This document shows, piece by piece, positions 21,106 to 25,623 of a stretch of DNA of 25,623 nt. This DNA is from CAYNBT01 sp964396025 (GTDB lineage: Bacteria > Patescibacteriota > WWE3 > UBA101185 > UBA10185). Where the stretch lies: contig CAYNBT010000013.1 in the NCBI GenBank assembly GCA_964396025.1, forward strand, positions 1-25,623, read 5' to 3'. Under the pieces are notes generated by a model that did no database searches, had not been told where the DNA came from, and saw only the letters and a program-made list of their open reading frames with translations. The translations under genes and the position numbers were made by a program. Position 1 is the first letter of the stretch. Each line of letters starts with the position of its first letter.

Positions 21106-22189
21106 AAAACCCCCTAAACAACTTCAAAGTTTGTTCCGCCGTGAAAGACCAATCGAACTTGTTAACATTGGTATAACCATTATCAATTAAGTCAGAACGA
21201 AATTCTGTATCGTTTGCAATCTTTGTCATACAATCTGCTATATTTGAAACATTGTGAGGATCAGCTAAGAGTGCCGCACCTTGAGCTATCTCGGGCACTG
21301 CACCACGTATTGTAGAAATAACTGGAACACCACAAGACATGGCTTCTAAAACAGGTAAACCAAAGCCCTCAGAATATGAGACAAAAACTAAAGAAAGGGC
21401 ACCACTTAGAAGAGGTATAAGATCGCTTTGAGGAATGCGTCCCAAGAATCGCACACGGTCCGCACAACCTAACTCACCGGGAAGATTTAGTAAGAAATTT
21501 TGCTCAACGGGTATACTACCTGCTAAAACAAACATACCGTTGGTTTGATGTTTTGCAAACACAGAAAAAGCTCTTAGCATGTTTTCCACGTTTTTCCTCT
21601 TTTCCAAAGTGCCAACAAAAAAGAAGTAATCCTGCGTAATGTCATACCTTTGTTTTATCTTGTTTATTTCTTGATCATTGGACCTTCTATAGTTTTGCTT
21701 ATCTATACCCTCATAAATAACTTCAATTTTTGCGGAAGGTATTTTATATCTCTTCACTATGTCGTTTTTTGTAAAACCTGATACTGCAATAATTTTATCT
21801 GCAAGTAACAAGGTCAAAAACACATGAGGTGTTTCAAACCATGAATATTCAACACCATGTATGACTGACACAACTTTCATAGATTTTCTTCTAAAAAAAG
21901 GCATTGTATGCCAAGGACACAGTAAGATATCCGGTGTTTCTAGTAAAAGCTCTCTTGCAAGAAAAACTTGTGTAAACAAAAACTTTTTTTGTAGTACCTT
22001 GCAACTAAAGTTTTTGTTATCTCCAAACAAGTCAAGTAAAAACTGTTGACTTGGATGTTCGCGAAAATATGCAATGTAAGTATTCTCATTGTCCAATTTT
22101 GCTAAACTCTTAAACAGATTAAACAGGTAATTATGTGTGCCAGTACGATTTTCTTCTGTAAGATGCGATGCATCTATAGCTATTTTCAT
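21092..22189 (-). CDS. GT4 family glycosyltransferase
   Basis: 365 residues, GT-B fold. N-terminus MKIAIDASHLTEENRTGTHN is typical of RfaB/mannosyltransferase-like GT4. The C-terminal half has FVGTLEKRKN (191-200), the donor phosphate region, and the EX7E motif EGFGLPVLE (274-282), followed by CGVPVISTIRGAVPEI. It likely adds a sugar to a lipid carrier or surface glycan. ATG is 6 nt after the mreB stop; the 3' end overlaps wecG, so it is the middle gene of a three-gene operon. Confidence 0.88.
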   Translation of the reverse strand: MKIAIDASHLTEENRTGTHNYLFNLFKSLAKLDNENTYIAYFREHPSQQFLLDLFGDNKNFSCKVLQKKFLFTQVFLARELLLETPDILLCPWHTMPFFRRKSMKVVSVIHGVEYSWFETPHVFLTLLLADKIIAVSGFTKNDIVKRYKIPSAKIEVIYEGIDKQNYRRSNDQEINKIKQRYDITQDYFFFVGTLEKRKNVENMLRAFSVFAKHQTNGMFVLAGSIPVEQNFLLNLPGELGCADRVRFLGRIPQSDLIPLLSGALSLVFVSYSEGFGLPVLEAMSCGVPVISTIRGAVPEIAQGAALLADPHNVSNIADCMTKIANDTEFRSDLIDNGYTNVNKFDWSFTAEQTLKLFRGFYERT

Positions 22190-22195
22190 AAAATA

Positions 22196-23200
22196 TCACT
22201 TCTTAATAAGACTTTTATTGAATAAGTCTAGGTTCTCGACTGCGCTGCCCAATCCGCGTACAACGCAGTGCAATGGGTCATCTGCTAAATGTATGGGCAC
22301 ACCTGTGGAATAAGTCAGATACTTATCCAAATTTCTAAGTAAGGCAGTTCCCCCACTTAAGACTATCCCTCTCTCTATTATATCCGAAGAAAGCTCCGGA
22401 GGCGTACGTTCAAGCACCCCCTTCACAGCTTGGGCAATCTGAGATAACGGTTGGGCCAAAGCCTCAACAATCTCATTAGAAGATATATCTACGCTTTTGG
22501 GTAGTCCATTTATGGAATCACGCCCCTTTACCTCCATCAACTCTTCCTTTGACAAGGGAAAAGCAGAGCCCACATTAATTTTCACTTGTTCTGAAGTATT
22601 ATCACCAATAAGTAAATTGTATTTCCTGCGAATATGGTTATATATGGCCTCATCCAATGTATTGCCGGCAACACGAACACTACCGTGTACAACCATGCCA
22701 TACAAAGACACAATAGCGATCTCAGTTGTACCACCACCTATATTCACGATCATGTTTCCGGTAGGTTCAGAGATCTTCAGACCTGTGCCAATGGCGGCGG
22801 CAAGTGGCTCAGGCATTAAGTAGGCATTTCTAGCACCCGCAGCATAGGCAGCATCTATAACTGCCCTTGCTTCTACAGAAGTTGCACCTGCCGGAATCGA
22901 AATCACCACATCCGGTTTTACAAGGCGAGAACGCCCCAGAGCTTTGCCTATAAAATATTTTAACAATGCCTCTGTCACTAAGTAATCTGCAATCACGCCA
23001 CTTTTCAGTGGACGCATAGCGGTAATATTCTCGGGTGTTTTGCCTATCATGTCTCTTGCAGCAGCACCTACCGAGATGATTTCCTCATCGTCAATGGTAA
23101 CTGCAACCACAGTAGGTTCAGAAAGTACAACACCTTCACCGGACACATATACCAGTGAATTAGCTGTACCCAAATCAATTGCCAATTTCTTAGAGAACAT
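22196..23200 (-). CDS. mreB: rod-shape actin homologue MreB
   Basis: 334 residues from ATG at 23200. A longer frame to 23230 (GTG-like extension MHKLRCYNLP) is open, but ATG 23200 lies 6 nt after a perfect TGCTATAAT and starts with the family-typical MFSKKLAIDLGTANSLVYV. Actin-type phosphate loop 1 (IDLGTANSLVY), phosphate loop 2 (MIVNIGGGTTEIAIVSL) and adenosine motif (GIVLSGGTALLRNL) are present. It polymerises under the membrane and guides peptidoglycan synthesis, so the cell is probably rod-shaped. No mreC or mreD follows; glycosyltransferases do. Confidence 0.95.
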   Translation of the reverse strand: MFSKKLAIDLGTANSLVYVSGEGVVLSEPTVVAVTIDDEEIISVGAAARDMIGKTPENITAMRPLKSGVIADYLVTEALLKYFIGKALGRSRLVKPDVVISIPAGATSVEARAVIDAAYAAGARNAYLMPEPLAAAIGTGLKISEPTGNMIVNIGGGTTEIAIVSLYGMVVHGSVRVAGNTLDEAIYNHIRRKYNLLIGDNTSEQVKINVGSAFPLSKEELMEVKGRDSINGLPKSVDISSNEIVEALAQPLSQIAQAVKGVLERTPPELSSDIIERGIVLSGGTALLRNLDKYLTYSTGVPIHLADDPLHCVVRGLGSAVENLDLFNKSLIKK

Positions 23201-23206
23201 GGGCAA

Positions 23207-23215
23207 ATTATAGCA
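23207..23215 (-). promoter_or_regulatory. leaderless extended -10 promoter of mreB
   Basis: Minus-strand TGC-TATAAT, then 6 nt (TTGCCC) and ATG 23200. This rules out the upstream in-frame start at 23230. Confidence 0.75.
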
Positions 23216-23249
23216 TCGTAATTTATGCATTACGCGAATACTTAAAAGA

Positions 23250-23258
23250 TGTTAGAAT
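23250..23258 (+). promoter_or_regulatory. extended -10 promoter of the PEGA gene
   Basis: TGT-TAGAAT, 14 nt before ATG 23273, so a very short leader of about 8 nt is expected. No good -35. Divergent from mreB in a 72-bp interval. Confidence 0.6.
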
Positions 23259-23272
23259 AGCCTCGCTTAATT

Positions 23273-24433
23273 ATGAATAAAAACTGGTTTCAAACTATAC
23301 TCACAGCAACAATACTTTTTGGCATTACAACGGTATTGTATCTTTACACCTCCGGCTATAGGTTAGATAGAAGTCAGGACGATAAAATAAATCTAGAAAA
23401 AACCGGAATGATAGGCGCAAAATCTGTCCCTGAGGGTGCAGCTATATATGTGAACGATAAATTAATGTCCGCTACTAACGATACAATAGCGGGCTTAAAT
23501 CCCGGTGTTTACACCCTAAAAATTATAAAAAACGGCTTTGTACCTTGGATGAAAGATGTTGAAATATTACCAGAACTTGTAACAGACGTAACCGCAGTAC
23601 TTGTATCACAAAGCGCAAGGCTGGAACCTCTCACAAACACCGGTGCAAAAGCCCCAAGCATGCCCACTTCCCTTTCAAAAATAGCCTTCTTCTCAAAAGA
23701 TCCTGAATCACCAGGAGTTTGGGTTATGCCTTTTATAGACACGGGAATAAGCTTCTTCAAATCTAACGCAGTGAATGTGCTCGAAGATACTTTTTACAAA
23801 AAGTACTCGGATGGGGTTTCAATTGAATGGTCCCCTGACGAAAAGAATCTTCTAATACAAACCATGAGTGAACCCACAAGCGAATTCTATGTAGTCGACT
23901 TGGATACAAACACGGCTCAAACCACAGAATCCCCCGAACTAATGAGACAAACATGGGCACAAGAGTTAATGGAAAAAAGAGCGGATTTCTTACAAAAAAT
24001 CGATATACCAGAGGACATGCGAGAAATAGCAACTTCAGATAAAGCATTTTGGTCACCAGATAACAAAAAGTTCCTATACAAAATAGAGAAAGATTCAAAG
24101 ATTGAGTACAAAGTATACAATATGGAAAAACCTATACCTGTAGGCGAAAAAAAGGATAATCTAGTGTTTACAACAAGCGCACTAGATCCACAACCTCAAA
24201 TAAGTTGGTATGCAGACAGTTTTCATCTCATCTTGACCGAAGGCTACGATGCAGAAAAAAATACGGGCGCTATACATATAATAAGAATTGACGGAACTAA
24301 CAAGACAGAAATCTACAAAAGCACCTTAATGTCTGACAAAGTTTTTAGCGCACCAAGTGGAGACAAACTCATTATCTTGACCAAATTTAAATCAATGGAT
24401 CAATCTGACCTCTACACCGTAGGTATTAGATAA
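23273..24433 (+). CDS. membrane-anchored PEGA domain protein with beta-propeller-like C-terminus
   Basis: 386 residues. One N-terminal TM segment (about 7-27) anchors a mostly extracytoplasmic protein. Residues about 47-110 form a PEGA domain (SVPEGAAIYVNDKLMSATND, GLNPGVYTLKIIKNGF), a domain often found on surface proteins. The remainder has repeats of the form SIEWSPDEKNLLIQ, AFWSPDNKKFLYKI and QISWYADSFHLILTE, like TolB/WD40 beta-propeller blades. No signal-peptidase site or LPxTG sorting motif is seen. Convergent with the sortase (1-nt gap). Likely surface binding or wall-associated role, inferred. Confidence 0.75.
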   Translation: MNKNWFQTILTATILFGITTVLYLYTSGYRLDRSQDDKINLEKTGMIGAKSVPEGAAIYVNDKLMSATNDTIAGLNPGVYTLKIIKNGFVPWMKDVEILPELVTDVTAVLVSQSARLEPLTNTGAKAPSMPTSLSKIAFFSKDPESPGVWVMPFIDTGISFFKSNAVNVLEDTFYKKYSDGVSIEWSPDEKNLLIQTMSEPTSEFYVVDLDTNTAQTTESPELMRQTWAQELMEKRADFLQKIDIPEDMREIATSDKAFWSPDNKKFLYKIEKDSKIEYKVYNMEKPIPVGEKKDNLVFTTSALDPQPQISWYADSFHLILTEGYDAEKNTGAIHIIRIDGTNKTEIYKSTLMSDKVFSAPSGDKLIILTKFKSMDQSDLYTVGIR

Positions 24434-24434
24434 A

Positions 24435-25088
24435 CTATCTCATCTCAATCAAGTTTGCCGTAACTACCAACCTGTTAAGAGTAGTTCCTGGCGGATCACA
24501 TGTTTGAAGGGTCAACGTAGGCTCTATAACGGGCCTAGTGAGCGGATAAGTATTCCAACCATCCAATACCTCAATATTAACGGTTTTGTAAACAAATTCT
24601 TTACCTTCGTAAAACACATGAATCTTATCCCCTATCTCCAACTTTCTTAACAAATTAAACACCCTTGAATATCTACCAAGTTGCCAAAAATTTAGCGAGG
24701 AGTGCGCAAATAAGTACACATTCCCTGCTTCTTGAGAAGGATAAGGTGAGGTTACTGCGTGAGCTATTCCATCCTTCAAAGCTTCTAAATAGGCCTTTTC
24801 ATCTGTAACAGATACATCTGCCTTGATAGGAGCATTTACACCGATCTTTTCAATCACAATAGAGAATTCAGTATTTACAGGATTAATTAAAATAGGTTTG
24901 GAACTTAACAGCCTAGCAAAAGCACTGTCTCCTTGGGCCTGAGGGTTATTCAAAGTAAATTCTTGGTGCTTAAGTTCTTTTACAGAATACCAAATTTCGT
25001 CATAAATCAGAGGCCCAACAGCTAAAAGTATAAAAACAACCCCGATCAGTATGAGTAAATTGGCAAAGCTCTCTTTATATCGAGCCAT
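24435..25088 (-). CDS. sortase family transpeptidase
   Basis: 217 residues. One N-terminal TM (about 11-30) and a sortase beta-barrel. The catalytic triad is intact: His129 (LFAHSS), Cys197 (TLTLQTCDPPG) and Arg206 (NRLVV). The family cleaves sorting signals (LPxTG-like) and links proteins to the wall or forms pili. No substrate with a sorting signal is visible in the window, so the partner is elsewhere. It starts 1 nt after the holin-like stop, in the same transcript. Confidence 0.9.
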   Translation of the reverse strand: MARYKESFANLLILIGVVFILLAVGPLIYDEIWYSVKELKHQEFTLNNPQAQGDSAFARLLSSKPILINPVNTEFSIVIEKIGVNAPIKADVSVTDEKAYLEALKDGIAHAVTSPYPSQEAGNVYLFAHSSLNFWQLGRYSRVFNLLRKLEIGDKIHVFYEGKEFVYKTVNIEVLDGWNTYPLTRPVIEPTLTLQTCDPPGTTLNRLVVTANLIEMR

Positions 25089-25089
25089 A

Positions 25090-25425
25090 TCACTTAGAAA
25101 GTATCTGCAAAAAGCTGCTAATAATAGACACTAACAAACTGAACAAAAATCCTGCTAAAAATGTAGAAACATCAAAACCATTTACCAAACGACTTGTAAG
25201 AAAAACTATGAAAACATTGATCACAAAAGTAAATAGACCAATTGTTAGTAAGTTAATAGGTAAAGTAAGAATCAGTAATATGGGCTTTAGAAAGGTGTTC
25301 AAAACACCAAGCACTGCAGAGGTAATCAGCGCAGGCATAAACCCTTTTACATACACCCCGGGAATAACATTTCCTGCAATGTAAACAGCAAAAGCATTTA
25401 TGAGCAGATTAATGACTAAATTCAT
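25090..25425 (-). CDS. phage-holin-4 / YvlD-like membrane protein
   Basis: 111 residues, four TM segments with the family start NLVINLLINAFAVYIAGNVI and the signature segment SAVLGVLNTFLKPILLILTL (about 36-56). Despite the holin name, YvlD-like proteins are chromosomal and associated with envelope stress; the exact role is unknown. ATG lies 6 nt after a perfect TGCTATAAT, so leaderless. Co-transcribed with the sortase. It follows the tRNA-Arg gene. Confidence 0.85.
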   Translation of the reverse strand: MNLVINLLINAFAVYIAGNVIPGVYVKGFMPALITSAVLGVLNTFLKPILLILTLPINLLTIGLFTFVINVFIVFLTSRLVNGFDVSTFLAGFLFSLLVSIISSFLQILSK

Positions 25426-25431
25426 ATCAAA

Positions 25432-25440
25432 ATTATAGCA
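25432..25440 (-). promoter_or_regulatory. leaderless extended -10 promoter of the holin-like/sortase pair
   Basis: Minus-strand TGC-TATAAT with 6 nt (TTTGAT) to ATG 25425; third instance of the identical extended -10 core at the same distance. Confidence 0.75.
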
Positions 25441-25446
25441 CTTAAC

Positions 25447-25521
25447 TGGTACCCCAGGTAGGAATTGAACCTACATCTCGCCCTTAGGAGGGGCGTGTTC
25501 TATCCGTTGAACTACAGAGGC
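25447..25521 (-). tRNA. tRNA-Arg (anticodon CCU)
   Basis: Cloverleaf on the minus strand with encoded 3' CCA. The anticodon stem CGCCC/GGGCG encloses loop CUCCUAA, giving anticodon CCU (AGG codon). D-arm GUUC/GAAC and T-arm GUAGG-UUCAAUU-CCUAC are clear. The acceptor stem GCCUCUG/CUGGGGU is imperfect, with a U-U mismatch at 6-67 and G-U pairs at 1-72 and 4-69. T-loop UUCAAUU conforms. A TATAAT lies about 28 nt upstream. Confidence 0.93.
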
Positions 25522-25548
25522 ATAAAAGTTGTACGACCTGCGATGTAT

Positions 25549-25554
25549 ATTATA
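25549..25554 (-). promoter_or_regulatory. -10 of the tRNA-Arg gene
   Basis: Minus-strand TATAAT; predicted start is about 20 nt before the mature tRNA 5' end. No clear -35; the region upstream overlaps a terminator tail. Confidence 0.6.
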
Positions 25555-25567
25555 CCTTATGAAGCAC

Positions 25568-25615
25568 AAAAAAACGGGCATATACGCATTGACTTGTGTC
25601 TTTGCATAATGCCCG
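25568..25615 (-). terminator. terminator of a gene beyond the right edge
   Basis: On the minus strand CGGGCAT (25609-25615) pairs with ATGCCCG (25575-25581), inner TATGC/GCGTA-type pairs add length, and TTTTTTTG follows. It would end a minus-strand transcript entering from the right. Confidence 0.85.
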
Positions 25616-25623
25616 CCTGCTGC

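Noticed and set aside
23201..23230. Ten-residue N-terminal extension of MreB
   Set aside because: It would include the extended -10 TGCTATAAT; the family-typical start MFSKKLAIDLG begins at 23200.
1..25623. CRISPR arrays, insertion sequences, prophage or rRNA genes
   Set aside because: No regularly spaced repeats, transposase or integrase genes, phage structural genes or rRNA sequence were seen. The holin-4-like protein is a chromosomal YvlD-type family and does not indicate a prophage.

Overview
The window looks like a low-GC bacterial chromosome segment, most likely from the Candidate Phyla Radiation (Patescibacteria). The grounds are compact genes, many apparently leaderless genes, trimmed protein versions (MgtE without its N-terminal domain, short L1) and the gene content. 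TGA acts as a normal stop, so a recoded Gracilibacteria-type genome is unlikely. The exact phylum cannot be fixed from this sequence. A run of exactly 100 N (6946-7045) is an assembly gap.

Layout. Positions 1-1130 hold the tail of an edge gene, two related small membrane proteins and a 53-residue Cys-rich microprotein. Positions 1188-5107 hold a short MgtE-type Mg2+ transporter, a voltage-sensor-type K+ channel, a small membrane protein coupled to an NrnA-like DHH phosphoesterase, and FolD. FolD is preceded by a promoter, a structured RNA of about 245 nt and an intrinsic terminator. Positions 5465-11429 hold an M50 protease divergent from secE-nusG-(gap)-rplK-rplA, then an ABC exporter, then rplJ-rplL. 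The exporter has a short leader ORF and a two-state hairpin/terminator in front of it. rplJ has its own promoter and an L10-type leader.

Positions 11509-18550 hold an alpha-glucan (glycogen) island on the minus strand: glgA-type synthase 2, two GH57 paralogues, glgA-type synthase 1 and a GalT-like uridylyltransferase. Positions 18551-19228 have no convincing gene, but carry a promoter-like site and a long hairpin. Positions 19229-23200 hold an HTH protein with an unknown C-terminal part and the operon mreB-GT4-wecG, which suggests envelope synthesis tied to cell shape. Positions 23273-25521 hold a PEGA-domain protein, a sortase, a holin-4-like membrane protein and tRNA-Arg(CCU).

The strongest cross-cutting pattern is promoter placement. 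At least nine genes have a -10 hexamer (often the extended form TGnTATAAT) ending 5-7 nt before the start codon, so the predicted transcript starts at or next to the start codon. A second set of genes has clear Shine-Dalgarno sites. The promoter geometry also corrects several starts: mreB at 23200, the HTH gene at 20161, the shorter GH57 at 16708 and the first membrane protein at 748.
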